Positions 24,621 through 37,330 of a stretch of 64,000 nt of DNA are shown here, piece after piece. The translations under genes and the position numbers were made by a program. The notes beneath the pieces are model-generated. The model did not search any database. It was not told the DNA's origin and saw only the letters and a list, made by a program, of their open reading frames with translations. Numbering within the stretch: position 1 is the first letter of the stretch; each line of letters begins with the position of its first letter. The stretch is from Sclerodactyla briareus (lineage: Eukaryota; Echinodermata; Holothuroidea; Dendrochirotida; Sclerodactylidae). Location: positions 225,987-289,986 of the forward strand of contig JAODTK010001310.1 in the NCBI GenBank assembly GCA_026419785.1. The letters run 5' to 3'.

Positions 24621-26924
24621 TCATATTTAATAAATCGATGAATAATTGAACAGACGCGAATAAAAAAGTGTTGATTTTCCATTGTAGTAATTCCCACTAC
24701 TGCGATCCGATACTGACACGATAATCTATCTTATCGGACGTTAAGGTTGAAAACATTCCCACTTTTCACGTACGATAGTTTTTTCGGATTCGATAAATTG
24801 GCGCAATGCATGGAATGAAATTTAGCATTAGCGGACGTGTCGCGCCTGACATAACGAAAAATTTGGTGAGAGTTGAGAGTGAGAAAGAAAGTTTTTCCCC
24901 GCCTTGGCGCCTGAAGTGATGGAATAGTTTAGTCGGCAAAATGTTTCAATATCAGGATTTTAATTTCTCCGCCAATTCGGTCCCGTCATGCCCGTGTCTT
25001 TCTCAGTCCTCGTAGGAGGTGTAAATAGTTTTTCAATCGACCGCATTTCAAAGCAGGCAACACATTAAGTCTCTTCTCTAGTCGTGGAGACATTACGTGC
25101 AACTAGGGGCGCCTGATTCAACCGTTTTCATGACAACCATTGTCCTATACTAATTCAACCCGAACCTTTTGCCCCACACAATCATCATTGGCGCGCATTT
25201 CCTTAGCTACATCCACTCGCCGTTTCCAATCACCCATCTACTCTGACAAGCGCCCAGCCTGAGCCTTTCCTTTTCCCTACCCCTCCGTGGTGCCCGCGAA
25301 GCGCGCTTACCATGGAGCTACATGCGCCCCGCGGACGCCGTAACCCAAAAATTTTTGGGGGGGGTTCCGTGTAACAGAACACGGTGGACGTGGGGCGTCC
25401 GCCGGGATCCGCAGATGCGATCACGAATCCGCAGCTGACCTCACCATCCTCCTTCCTGGTAACTTTTGTTGGACATCCACCCTGGCAGCGGTATCAAGGA
25501 TACAGTGAATTGAGTAGCTACGAAGCATCCATTCCTTCGCCTCAGTCCAACAGTGAACATTCCGCCTCACTAGAGTAATGAAGAACACTGTGAGCACAGT
25601 TGCGCTAAAACACCGAGTTTGTTTTCTGCTCAGAACAAGCATGTAAAGATAATGCCCACGTTCCACTTGTCGTACTGTGTACTCTGCTACGTTCCTCACT
25701 GCCTCCTACACGACATTATTATCTAGGATTTATTACTGTTTGCCTATCCTCTTTTCTTTTCCCCCGACTCTTTATTCACATGGGGGTTAGGGTGGAGTTC
25801 CCTCAAGATTTCAGGTTGTGCAAGGATCCACCTCCTGGGGGCGTGGTGCGTTACCCTCCACTAGTTAACATGGGGAAAAACAAATGAGTTAGTACTAGGC
25901 AGGGGGCCGAAAGGAGGGATTGGGGTGCGGAAAGGGCAGTCAAGTTCCCTTTGCACTCCTTCCATTCTCACACAAGAACCTATAGTTTGTTATGATCTAC
26001 TTCCCACTGCCCAGGCATGTACGTCAGTCTTGCAAGTCACGAGGGGTGACGATTCCTTCCGATTGGACATTTCTGGCCCCGGGTGTTCTCTGCCCACGAA
26101 ACGATGAGTTGAAGAAGGGGGGAGGTGACAACTAACTTGAGAGCGACGCCCATACCTCCCATAACCCTCATTACCCTCAATGCTATTTTGGGCTCACTTA
26201 TTCTCGCTAATTATCAATCATTCTCACTTCAGGCTGGATTTTGTATTCACGTTTTCCCCTTCCCCCTCCTCATTTCTCGTTTTTTGGTCTTTAAAGGTTA
26301 CTTTTAGTTTCCCCGATTTGCCCTTTTCCGTTTTTTTGTCAGAGGGGTGTATCCCCCCCCCCCCACCCCCTCCTTGGCTACGCCACTGCACCCGCCTCGA
26401 AATCATCTTGATCACGTTTCAGGAAGTGTTACTGCTTCTATGCGGTCAGTTTTCTGACGGGAATGTGAGGGCCACGGACCTATGCGAACAATACCGCCCG
26501 ACATTTTTATAGCACTAGCGTACTGTATCGCACTAGTGTAAACAACCACTTTAGTACGGTGGCCTATGTCAGTCGTAATAAAAAAAAAAAAGACGTAAAT
26601 CACGCCAAGCCACTCTGGTATTCCTATCCCAGTCGCCGATGTATTCCTGGTTCATGTTCATGTAGCCTTAAACGGTTTAATAGTGTTTCGACCAGTTATC
26701 TAAGCTACACACTGACAAAGTAGCCTATAGACCTCAGTTGGTATATAATGACCTGCAAGGGTCTCATACCTTATACCTTTTTCAGCCCGTATAATAGTTT
26801 GTATAAACCCGGGCTACAGTAGCTGTCAGTGCTTCTTCCGCTTCCAAGGCCCAAAGCCTATTTCTGATACGCCTAATGATACATGCACTAAGTCCTGATA
26901 CATCCTATCCAAACATACTACTAC
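24621..26924. other. Unassigned DNA
   Basis: Contains a tRNA A-box-like word on the minus strand near 25310 without a B box, a G-run at about 25359-25366 and a C-run at about 26351-26364. ORFs overlap homopolymer or pyrimidine-rich sequence and have no motifs. Confidence 0.3.
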
Positions 26925-26990
26925 CCTTTTATATTTCCATTGGAGCACCAATAGAAAGACGACTAGTCCGACCGGCAGCGAAATCTTCAT
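26925..26990 (-). CDS. Candidate first coding exon with signal peptide
   Basis: A minus-strand ATG is followed by MKISLPVGLVVFLLVLQ, a textbook short n-region plus hydrophobic core. WKYKR and a GT donor (AAAAGG/gtagta) follow, giving 22 codons in phase 0. Such exons begin secreted or membrane receptor genes, and this one is upstream of the locus 1 PTP and FN3-like exons on the same strand. The frame is also open 5' of this ATG, and the donor is only moderate, so the call is tentative. Confidence 0.35.
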
Positions 26991-28211
26991 GATGTAACGT
27001 AAACGTCGGGGCTTCACTCTAGATCATGGATACCAAGAAAGGGCCCTGCCGAACCGGCCCTACTACTAAGACCCGGTTAGTTAATAATCCACACAAATTT
27101 GGCGAATTCCAGATATTTCAAGTGGTATCCTACTCAGCCGAACGTAGAGCACACACTGCTTTACCAATCTACTTCCCTCACAGCTCAAACAGACTATTTT
27201 CTGATTTTCCGGTTCCGAAGTCCGCCCGCTGAAAGTCCACTCCATAACGTGGCGCGTTTAAAATAACGTGCAATTATATTTCCATTTAATACAAATCCCC
27301 GCCAGCCGGCCGTGTTTCTGTTTTATTTGCGCGAACCATACACCTTGGGTACTGAGTGGGTAGAGACACTAGGTGAGGTGGAGTGTGTTATAGGCCCTGC
27401 TTGCAGGCTTGGTTATTCCTGCTCATTCACTTTATCGTTATGCGGTTGACTCAACTATGGACTGCAGGTCATAGAGTTACGCTATAATGTCGACGGTATT
27501 CGGAAACGGACAAGTGAGTTCCTCTTTGTGTAAGACCGTTGGTACGTGGGATCCAATTCTTGTATAATAATAGCTAAATTCACTGATAACGATTAATATC
27601 AATAGAGATCCCTGTGATATTCACCACGAAAGCGCATCAAAGCGAAGAAACCCCCTGGAAAGAAAAGAAGGTCAAGGAAAGAAGGTCCAGTTAACCATGC
27701 GTTGGATGCTAAATGGTGGTTTGGTGCGGCCAGCTAGGCGGTGTTGATTCCTCTCCCAGGTGTTTACTGCATGGTTTGCTGTAGTGGGCTTGGACTAGGT
27801 GTTTGATGATTATCTTTTGTAAGAGAAAGGAGTAGAAAACACCCAAACTTCTGCGTTATTTACCACAAGGGGACGATACAATCTTGGGTGGGGGGGGAAG
27901 GTTGAGGTCGGAACCCGGAGAATGCGCCCTCCAAAATTTATGGCCTCACCACCCTATTTGCAGAAAGTACAATTTTGTGGGCACCTAATACAGCTTGCTG
28001 CAATATTTTTTGGTCCTAAAAATTAATAGCTGCAAAACCTCAACTGAACTGCAGGAACAGTTTTTGTTTTAAAAATTTATTGATCACTTGGTCATGGGGT
28101 TCTGACCCCTTCCCCCTTCCGTGAGTCCGCCACTGTCTCCAGCTCCCACCAATATTACTTTTGTGATAGGCCAATTTAAAGTTCCATTCAGCCTCCATGG
28201 CCATGTCCCTT
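26991..28211. other. Unassigned DNA
   Basis: No gene recognised. A G-run is at 27888-27897. A plus-strand ORF at 27026-27232 has no motif. Confidence 0.3.
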
Positions 28212-28610
28212 CCTTTCCAGCCACGACTACCACACTGTAAAATTCTATTGTATTAACTTAACTGCTATAAAATTACCAGTAACAAAATCTGTTGAAATCG
28301 ATAGTATGATTAGGTCCAACTCTGTATTTTTCGTGGAATAGGTCCCTGTAGCGAAACGAATGTATTGGTCACAGCCATGGAGCTATTAATTAACACAACA
28401 GCCTGCCGATTTTTTCATATCGCGGAGTGACCACCATTTCTCCAAAAAGAAATGATTGTGTTCTGTTTATTTACTGAATTTTCTCCTCGTAATGAGGTAT
28501 CGAACGAAAATTTCATCTTCATTCAATTGATGCAATATTTTCTCGAATATTTCAAAGGCTGAATGGCGCTTTTTGAGTAATCCTTCACCGTGTTTCCAGA
28601 ATAGGAAATG
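28212..28610 (+). repeat. Interspersed repeat B, copy 2
   Basis: Same ordered blocks as 14562-14935, including cctttccagccacga, tcgtggaataggtccctgt and tcgaatatttcaaaggctga, with many substitutions and small indels. Confidence 0.7.
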
Positions 28611-29744
28611 GTTTTCAAGGTGAAATAATAGATTAGAGGAACACAGCTGATAGAATGACATTTATTTCCTTAACAGACACTTATGCCTACTATCGCTGGT
28701 AGTTCCCAAACTGGATACCCTATAGTCCTACACTTGGTCAAACCCTTATGTTTTAATGAATCGCTCCACAAAAAACACTTCATGAGCGGTTCAAAAAGTC
28801 CCCAATAAGGGAAGGGTTGAGTTCCGGAAGACCGACCTCTACCAGAGCTACCACGAACCCGGTTTTACCTGGCTACGACCTACGACAGTGGAATTTTATG
28901 GGATACGATGTTCCGCATTGGTTCCGATCATGTACGCGAAAGTGGTTCCCTTCAGAGATTCCTCCTCCAAACTTCCAGCTGGGGGATAAGCCTGTACTGT
29001 CCTCAAGTACCCGCACGACGGCTCTCAGATCGGATTAATCGACCAAGAGCCCACCGTCATCTGTCTCGAATGCTAGTCAACATGCTGTTAGGTACCTGTT
29101 GACGAAAACCTCCTCATAGAGATGCTGGACCTCCGCTTCTCGGTCACGGCGCCGTGGCCTCTATTATTCAGTAACACGCGCCGAACCTACCCAGCTTGGT
29201 CGGCCTAATTTATTGTTGAGTCCATGCCTTGTGACTCCATTTAATAGAATTCCCGGTTCCCGCTTTGAACTTGTCTCTGTGGTTTCCCAGGACGCTCTAA
29301 AATGCACCCCGCCGTCTTGAGTATGGCAGGATTTGCAGTTCGTAATCCTGCTCGGGGTTAGTCTTGTTCAAGACTCGATGACTCATCTTGCCGATCCCAG
29401 CACCCATCGAACGTTTATAGCTAAACTCCTCCCACTCCACCTGCCATCCATGCGTATATAACCCGACATCGATTGTGAGGGTTACACCACTGGATACACA
29501 TATGCGCGCAAGCTCGATGGGGGGTGGAGGGGGGACGGGGGACGCTTCCCCCTTCCCCCCGAAAAAAAACACAAAAAAAAATTAGAGTGGGGTCCATCTC
29601 CCTAAATTGACCCAATGAAATTTGAAAATTACACCAACATCGACAATTACAACTATATTATCGATCTGCGGCGGAAACATGATGGATATTATAGACAATA
29701 GATTTAACAGGCCTAAATCAATGTGAAAACGAATTATCCTTCAC
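28611..29744. other. Unassigned DNA
   Basis: No feature recognised; GC content is somewhat higher from 28800 to 29540. Overlapping ORFs at 28817-29102 are unsupported. Confidence 0.3.
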
Positions 29745-29804
29745 TAATGTTGCCGTCCCGAACCGTTCCGCCTTGTCTGCGATATTCGCAGCTTGTAGCG
29801 AAAT
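29745..29804 (-). CDS. Candidate fibronectin type III exon (terminal strands)
   Basis: 60 bp on the minus strand, acceptor attccattctattacag, donor ACATTA/gtgaag. It encodes exactly ISLQAANIADKAERFGTATL. The ISLQAANxA..xxxGxAT pattern resembles the F-G strand end of an FN3 domain in receptor PTPs. The donor is non-ideal and the exon is short. No N-terminal half with the conserved tryptophan was found next to it. Confidence 0.35.
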
Positions 29805-30574
29805 CTGTAATAGAATGGAATATTTACCTCCGCGTAGAGAAAATGTAAAAAACCTCAACAGAGGAAACACGATTCCATCATTTTTGCAAATACAAGTGAT
29901 GAAAGACTGATGTAACGCTAGTCTTTGATAGCCTATTATTAGATCATTCAAGATGGTAAACATCACCGCTGTATGTAAAAGGCCAAAATACTCGGCAACA
30001 AAATTGTGGGGGACATTTTAAAAAAAATAGTCCTTGGATTAAAAATAGAAAAGTGATCTTGCATTTTTTGTTCAGCTTTATGATGAACATGAAGAATTAC
30101 CCCAATTGGACATTTCTGTTAATGACTTTATCATTTACTCTCTTGCAGTAATGGCTTTCGTTTGCTTACTAGATATATTGCGATACAACAATAACATTTT
30201 TTGAAACCCTGAGTCCCTTGTTTATTACAACACTTGTCCTGATACGCTAACCACGTTACCACAGTGGGATGGCATACGGGGCGGCAAAGCGGCTACCTGG
30301 CAGCCTGGGGTGAAGCATCATAATTACTGTCTCGATCATGGCCCTGGGAATTCACCGTAATAATCGAAGCGTCGATTTTCTTAGATGGTGGGTGGGGGGG
30401 GTGCGGGTGCGAAGGTGTGACCTCCCTTTCCCTGGGCTCTCCCTCAGGGAACTTTGCGTCCAAACCCATTGATTGCATTATCATCTTCATACAATATTTT
30501 ATTTAATAAATTACATTTTGTTAGACATTGACCAGTTTTATGACTGGGCACAAATAGCTCACAAACCGATCAGG
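29805..30574. other. Unassigned DNA
   Basis: Nothing recognised. A C/G-rich patch lies at 30380-30400. Confidence 0.3.
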
Positions 30575-30735
30575 AGTGTCGTCGTTTCGGCCATCTGGGA
30601 GGTTTGTAAAACCGAAAATTTTCTTTAACACAGAAGTCCGCGCCAACCAATGGTGGCGCTCCGCTCAGATAGTAACAGACATCAATTCTGCAACATTTGG
30701 TTTGCGTCCCCCCTAAATTTGTGGCTTCCGCCGCC
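30575..30735 (+). repeat. Repeat A, copy 2
   Basis: Contains gagtgtcgtcgtttc, gaaaattttc, the core cgccaaccaatggtggcgct, ccgct and gcgtcccccctaaattt, in the same order as the copies at 3240 and 42313. Confidence 0.65.
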
Positions 30736-33700
30736 ACTGCTGATACATATGTAAGACAACTAGAGGGTGTAATACGCGTATCCCAGGGCGATTGAAAGAC
30801 ACAACGTCTAAAACAATTGAGACTAGCTAGGGGGTCCACTTCACACCCAGCCCTCCGAACGACTGTCCAAGCTCGTCATCATACACGCACTGTGGCATTA
30901 TCGGGAACCTCCGGTTCGTTAACGCTTGGTGTAGTTCTCGTTTTTTTTTTTTAATGTAAGTCGAAGAGTTATGACTAACAGCCTGTGATCAGTCGTGAAA
31001 AAGGGACACTCTTGTAAGACACTCAGATCAGGAGCATTCTCCACCTCCCATCAATGAGTGCATGGCTGATCTCTTTGACGGGTAACACCTCAAGGCGTAT
31101 TCAAGTCCAGTGCCTCACCTCGGACCTTCGAAACCATGAACCAGAACCAGTAATCCTGAAAACACGACTTCTAGCAAGGCACAAACCTAAGATTTGCGGC
31201 CATCACGGCTGCCGGATTCAAGCTGGCCATCCATGACTCATGGCCATCCTTGGGAGCATTCAGCTCATCCAGGAATGCCTTCGAGTCACAAATGGGAATA
31301 GCATCGCATACCGACTGAGTTGAGCGTATAGGACCCTTCTTTCACCAAAGCATCGCTCACCCCGGTCTCGGCGCGAACAGGCGAAAAAATATAAATAAAA
31401 ACAAGCGCAATCGTAAACGTGTGGTAGCTGCAGGCAAATATGCCGTAGGTGTAGGATCAGTTAAACTGATCAAGAAACTTTTTTTTTACCCTAACATGCA
31501 CTCCCATATTACACCCCCCCCCCCCCCCACACTAAAACATCTCTCCTCTTGCTAGAAATCTCTATTATGGTAAATCCTGACATGAACACTATTGAAACAA
31601 ATCGTTGCAGACTAGAACCCATCATGTGGAATACTCTCTTTTGGGTCCACCGCGAAAGAAACTAGAGCGTGGAGTGTTGATCAGACAAAATAATCTCCCC
31701 TGGAACCATGAGTTTATTGTCCAACTAGGCTCTGCTTACCGGGACCCCATGCTGACGGATGGAGAACTTGATAAAACTCTAATGCGCCTGGCTGCAGAGC
31801 TCGGAAGTAATTTAAAACAAAACCTCTCTCACAGGAGCTCAAGGGAATGGATGTGGGAAATTGGGGAGAATTAATTGGATTGGTTGAAATCTAATCACAC
31901 TATGCGAACAAATATGTAGCGTCGCCTGACAGTAGCAGCTTCATCCACTCACCCAAGTTCAACCTGATCGCATGTACGGTTTAAAAGTTAAGAGTGAACG
32001 TGATGAACTGAACGGACGAACGAACGAAATAACGAACCACGGAACGGAGACCTGATGACTTTTAGAGCTGCTCGTTTTCCCCGCCCGCAACTAAAAGCTA
32101 ATCTCGCCAGAGCCAGGCCGAGCCTGTAATACTGATGCAAAGCCTTCCAAATTCTCTTGACAAGACGGGCATCTTCTTGAAGCGAGAGGTTGATCCAGGA
32201 CCCGGATCGCCCACCTCAGATCGAACCAGGGCGAAACGGTGTGAAGGGGCGTCTCTTTTTCTGAGGGATCCCGGGGGGTTTGCCCCGAACCCTTCAATCG
32301 GTGCGCCGCCTCACGGTTTGCATCAGCGTCATCGAATTCCCGGAATATGGCAACTTAATCGTCCCCCCCACGATGATGGAACCTGTCGATGAAATAGAAG
32401 CAGGAGGAGTGCCGATCCCACCTCTCCTAGCTACAGGTTCGGGAGAGGGTTGCGAACTCCTGCAAACTCCTTGCTCGGAGCCCGAACGCGAAGTAACTGA
32501 CCATTGCTACCCCATTCCTAATTTGCAATCACTTATCGCTCATCTCATCGGAGCGAGAGGCGTCAAAAGTGTCAATCTTCTCAAACAGCTTTGTTGGAAG
32601 ATGAATTCCATATTTTTGGCAACTAATTAAATGGCATGGTGGAGAGGATCCCGCACGACAATACTCCGCTACGACCCGCGGACCATTGATATAGATATGT
32701 TGATGTGTTAATTAAACCCGCATATTTCAGCCTCTGGTACAGCGCCATTGGCATTCGTTCAGTCTTTCGTACGTCCTACCTAGTTCAACCAAAAACCTCA
32801 GTATTTCTAATTCCCGAATGCTAATTTAAACAGACCGGGGCAGAAATCACGGAGGTAAGGGGAGAGGGCGGTACCGCCAGACCAAACTGTGTGGTGAAGT
32901 GCTAAGCAAGTGGCAGTGTGGTGAAGTGCTAAGCAAGTGACAGCAAGCTCAGCAATGCCTTGTGTGTAGGCCTAATTCTGCATGCTTCCATTTGTTTGAA
33001 TAGAGCACACTCTAGATATATTTAGGAGAACCCTAATGGACTCTTCAAATGTCTTCAGTAACTTGAGATTCACTAGCCAGAACTTTAACTTCCTTTCGAA
33101 ATGAAGAGAAGGATCTAATGGAGCTATTCTCTCATTCAAGGAAGACAAGCACGATTCATTGACACCAAAGATACCGTTATTACACGGCATTTTCATTAGC
33201 CCAGGCGGTGAAAAATTGTTTACTGTTCGTTGATTTGTTGAGATAGGGCCCATGCATGCTTGAAAAACGTGTATAATCAATTTGCTGTGATGGAGATCGG
33301 ATATGTCGGCGTACTGCAGAGTGGTCACACCGTCACAGTGATGCGGAATTCCCTGGAATACCATGCGAGTTCCACGAATTTCTTATGCTGACTGGATAGC
33401 TCCTCTACTGCAAAAAATGCAACAAGGTACAACTACATACGGTGCAATAGCGCCCTGTCACCCAGCAAAACTACAGCTGGACATAGCTACGCTATGCGTA
33501 ATTAGAGTTGTATCGCCACCAAGGCAAAGTACAGACTCTCGCGCATACCCCTCACCAAGAGGTCGGTACAAGCGATGTGGAAGATACGACCAATCTGCAT
33601 ATAGCAATAAGATATTATAGGTAGGTATCAATTCTGAGCCCCCGCTTCCCTCCCCAGTGGGACGGATATGAGCAAGGCTGACGGGGGATTGGCTCAGTAT

Positions 33701-33982
33701 GTCACACGAAGGGGCGTCTGTGACAGAGATACATTTTTCGGCACTGTTAGAAATTATGAAAGGGCTCCACAGGATTTCTGACATAATACTGGAGGTTCAT
33801 CACACCTAAATTCCATATTCCCCGGATCTATCAGCGCAGCTGCATCAGTAGCGCCTATCTGCCCTGGACAATAGTCCTCCCTCTACAAGGCATGTAAGTT
33901 ATCTTAAAAACATCAGCACACGTATATATATATATACCCGGGTGTAAAGACAAGTTTCGGGAGGGAGAGAGCGGTGGTGGTT
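30736..33982. other. Unassigned DNA with moderate-length ORFs
   Basis: ORFs at 31605-31874 (+), 32280-32630 (+) and 32972-33364 (-, 130 codons) were examined. None shows a recognised domain, signal peptide or convincing splice structure. The first follows an acceptor-like tcgttgcag and may be an exon. A C-run lies at 31514-31528, and a near-perfect direct duplication of about 25 bp (gtggtgaagtgctaagcaag) at 32891-32940. Confidence 0.3.
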
Positions 33983-34017
33983 GGGGGGGGGGGGGGGAAG
34001 GGGGAGGGGGGGGGGGG
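33983..34017. repeat. Poly-G tract
   Basis: Two or three G runs separated by one or two A bases; the longest is about 15 G. Confidence 0.9.
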
Positions 34018-36004
34018 TAGGGTTAAGGAAGGAAAAAAGGTATTAGGGGAGAGGTATTATTCGAATTTCCGAGTGCATGAATGAATAGACCGAAATTCAG
34101 TGAGCCACTGACTGACTCGCTCATAGGAGTAGGCTACGTGCTGGGAGGGACCTAACCGCACCCACTCGCCGCGATCAGACATACAAACCCTCCAGGCCTC
34201 AGTAACCCAAGGTCATGAAATGGCCTAGGGGTCAGTGGACGATGACGTTGTGGCATTGCTTGCGAAGCCAGAACACTCGAGAGCCTCACTATATATACCC
34301 CATGAGGCCACTTATAGTGTTTTTAATCCTTGGAACACCCCCAGCCAAGACCTACGTTATTAGGGTCATGTGTTACTTGAAGAGTATTCATCGCAGGAGC
34401 ACGACCACCCCTTTGAAAATTCAAGGGGAGGGGGGTGGGGGTGGGGAAGCAAGTGAGCATTGCTTAGTGGAAATAAAAAACGTTATGTATGGAGGCCCTA
34501 AAAAAGTGGGGGATCCAGACCACCCCCTACCACCCTCACCCCCGCCAACCCACAGTGGATGTGCCTTCGATTCATCGAAGTTGCTGGACGTAAATCAGGT
34601 TACCAGTAGGTGGGAACTGCATGACTTGGGGACTGGAGCCTCGTTGGTCCTCTCTCCCACTCCCCTGAACACAATTACTAACCTGGAAGATAGAAGTACA
34701 TGCCCCATGCGATATCGCTGATAATGCCCCACCCTCCTGAATACCCAACTTCCTAGATTGAAAATTATGGCTACGGCACTGGCAGAATGCTACCAAAAAA
34801 CAGAGATCGGTGGTAGTAGTGGAAAATTGTGACTTCAGAATTGAAAAAAAGCGGGTGACCTGACAATGATGCGTGACTTGCTTCCAATGCGGTGGTCAGT
34901 GACTGAATGCCTGAAAAAACTTCTCTGATCTCTGTTGGCCTCAGATGATCGTCAACCTGATCCAAAACACAGAGTCACGTACCATATGGCAAGTATGAGC
35001 TTGATCCATCCCAGTTGCGTTGGGGTCAGGTCAAGGGTCATGAAAGGTCAAAGTTCGAAAACCTTTGTTAACACGATATTTCTTGAGATTCCGTTCATTA
35101 TAGGTCTATTGGAAATATAGAGTTCATGGAGCCTGCGTTACTGTCGGACTGTGACGCGTGTGTTCGGATGGTGACTTGTTCCTTGACATCTAGCTCGTAA
35201 TCACGCTCGCTATTTGGTCTTAGATGATAACACTTATTATTTGATGATAATGTATTCAAATATCGATATCATCAAAATTTGGATTGTATAAGGAAATACC
35301 AATAGCATATCAGTATTTTTTCGATAACGTCACATTCTGGGTGAACGCCAATTCGCTAATTCATCGAGTAATATAATCTAACATTGGGATGATATTAAAA
35401 AAAAAATGGTAGCATCTGTGATGTTATTGTCACTGTTATAGATAAATCAATTGTAATATCAGTAATATATCATTTTTTATATCATAACAATCACTACGCA
35501 ACGCAATTGTTATTAAATTATTATGATGCCAATCAATATTTATTGACTCACGTCTGTAACGGACTAGAAGTTTCGGCACACACTGCCAACAAAAATCAAG
35601 CCAGTTTCACGGAGACTTTCGAAATGAGTTAACATGAAGAGAAATAACCAAATTGAGATTCATTTTCCAAAATTTATTTGATTATTGGTATCTATAAAAA
35701 CGTAGAAAACGATTATAAATTTGCAATCAATATAGCATTTTATATGAAGGTATTACACAGCATGAGCGAAATGAAAGAAGTGAGGGATACATTCGAAAGA
35801 CATATATGTAGACATGAAACATTTCGGCAAGTGATCATTGAATGTTATCTTGTTACAAAATTAATTTGTTCTTGCATTATGAAATCACAGCAGTCGACTG
35901 GACAACATATCGAAAAAGTACCATAGTAAATATTGGAAGAATACTTAGTTAAACCTGGGCATTGAAGAGAACGAATCAATGAAATGTCACCCTACAAATG
36001 TCCA
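34018..36004. other. Unassigned DNA with a degenerate 'GACC' repeat unit
   Basis: A 168-codon ORF (34215-34721, +) runs through G- and C-rich low complexity and is not supported. At 34975-35095 there is one unit of the widespread type (caagtatgagcttgatccat, then ggtcaggtcaagggtcatga), related to units near 41.4 and 45.7 kb. Confidence 0.35.
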
Positions 36005-36070
36005 CAGACAGACATACAAACAGACAGACAGACAGGCCGACAGACAGGCATACATGCATGCATACATAAA
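36005..36070. repeat. GACA/CATA microsatellite
   Basis: Imperfect GACA units followed by CATA/CATG units. Confidence 0.85.
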
Positions 36071-36420
36071 TCGCACCCTATTGCACTCTAATCCAAAAAG
36101 GGCGATTCCGTGATCAGAGGTCCGCCCAAAATGCAGAAATCACGTTTTTTCAGAAAACTGAAAAGGATCCGTCGGTGCCCGCGGATCATAAGGTTGACCC
36201 GTTTTAAAACAGGCCTACTCCCCGGCTAAAAGATGCTTATACAGGCTGAGGAACAGTTTCAATTAGTGAAGATCCTTTAAGCGACACCAGAGTGTCTGCT
36301 AAGCGTTTATCAATTTACTCGAAGCTCGGTTGAAGCTAGTTTCTCGACCGATAAACCAAGCTTCTTGATCAATGACTCATGATGAAGCTGTTAAATTGAA
36401 CATCATGATAATCCTCTTAC

Positions 36421-36565
36421 ACGATATTTGGTTAAAACATCATCTAGATCGGCGTTAGACAGGCTCGGTCTGGGAGGAGACCCCTCGACATAGGATCTGT
36501 CGGCCGGGGGAGAAGGGTAGAAAATTAGGTCGCCGTTGGTGTTGTAGAGTATAGACCGCCACAAT
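36421..36565 (-). CDS. Candidate exon, proline-rich, possibly juxtamembrane
   Basis: The minus-strand frame between acceptor gtccacgtcaacag and consensus donor CGT/gtaaga encodes a 48-residue stretch. It includes NTNGDLIFYPSPPADRSY, then PRPSLSNADLDDVLTKYR just before the donor. The PSLSNADLDDVL segment is weakly reminiscent of the PTP juxtamembrane pattern (PIPxxxLxxxV). The exon sits just 3' of locus 2 on the same strand, so it could belong to a further PTP-like gene or an unrelated receptor tail. The coding appearance is good, the identity unknown. Confidence 0.45.
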
Positions 36566-37021
36566 CTGTTGACGTGGACTAGTGCATATAATCCAGTCAT
36601 GTGCATTCCAACTTGACTACTTGTTGTTTTTGCTACAACACCATTCACATAATTTGCTTAAGCCAGGAATTATTGAAAATAAAATGAAGAACTACTTCTC
36701 TCAATGAGGTCCAAGCTTGAATAGTAGATTCTTGTGATAACTTCTGATAGAAGGGTAGATCATACAAAGAGATAGATGCATTCAGTTAGTGAGTGAGTCG
36801 TTTTAATATTCATTGTTATGAAAATCATCAATGGGTGCCCCTGTCTCAAACGTCTTGGAGGACCAATCACTCCTTTTCACGCACCTTTTTTATTTGAGCG
36901 TGTTGTACCCTAATTCACTAAGACGGCACAACATATATAATAAATTACAGTATAGAGTGAACTTTATAAAATGAGAAAAAGACCATGACCGCCGTTTGTT
37001 AAAAATTGAGGCTAACATTTG

Positions 37022-37039
37022 TTTTTTTTTTTTTTTTTT
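37022..37039. repeat. T18 homopolymer
   Basis: Pure T run. Confidence 0.95.
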
Positions 37040-37065
37040 GCAAAGACGTACACGCACCTAGCTAC

Positions 37066-37330
37066 TCAGCGAACACAAAAATTGGTCATTGTATTTCAAC
37101 AAGAGCCCTAAGAATGCTTCCATAACGTTTTTAAACACGTTTCATAACGTTTTCTAACGTTTAATCTGTTGATGATGGACGTGACAATGTTTCCAACGTT
37201 AATAATGTTATATTATCGGTATCGCCTGCAAATTTTTGTAACATAAATATCCCAACCTACCAAATAATGTTATTAATCATCATACGAAACATTTTCATGA
37301 CGTTTTAAACAAACGTTTTGTGTTTGCTGG
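37066..37330. mobile_element. AACGTT-rich TIR element, copy 1 (265 bp)
   Basis: Left end tcagcgaacacaaaaattgg; right end aacgttttgtgtttgctgg, the inverted complement with a few changes. The interior is rich in AACGTT/AACATT words and has no ORF. A related left end is at 48998. This form is typical of a non-autonomous DNA transposon or similar short element. Confidence 0.7.

Noticed and set aside
25260..25340. tRNA gene or SINE on the minus strand
   Set aside because: An A-box-like TAGCTCCATGG is present, but there is no B box or acceptor-stem pairing.
32972..33364. 130-codon minus ORF
   Set aside because: No recognised family, no signal peptide, no convincing splice sites; the length is possible by chance in 64 kb.
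34215..34721. 168-codon plus ORF
   Set aside because: It runs through G- and C-rich low complexity and a repeat unit; no domain or splice logic.
36005..36070. CRISPR-like array
   Set aside because: A simple GACA/CATA microsatellite with no spacer structure; the window is eukaryotic.
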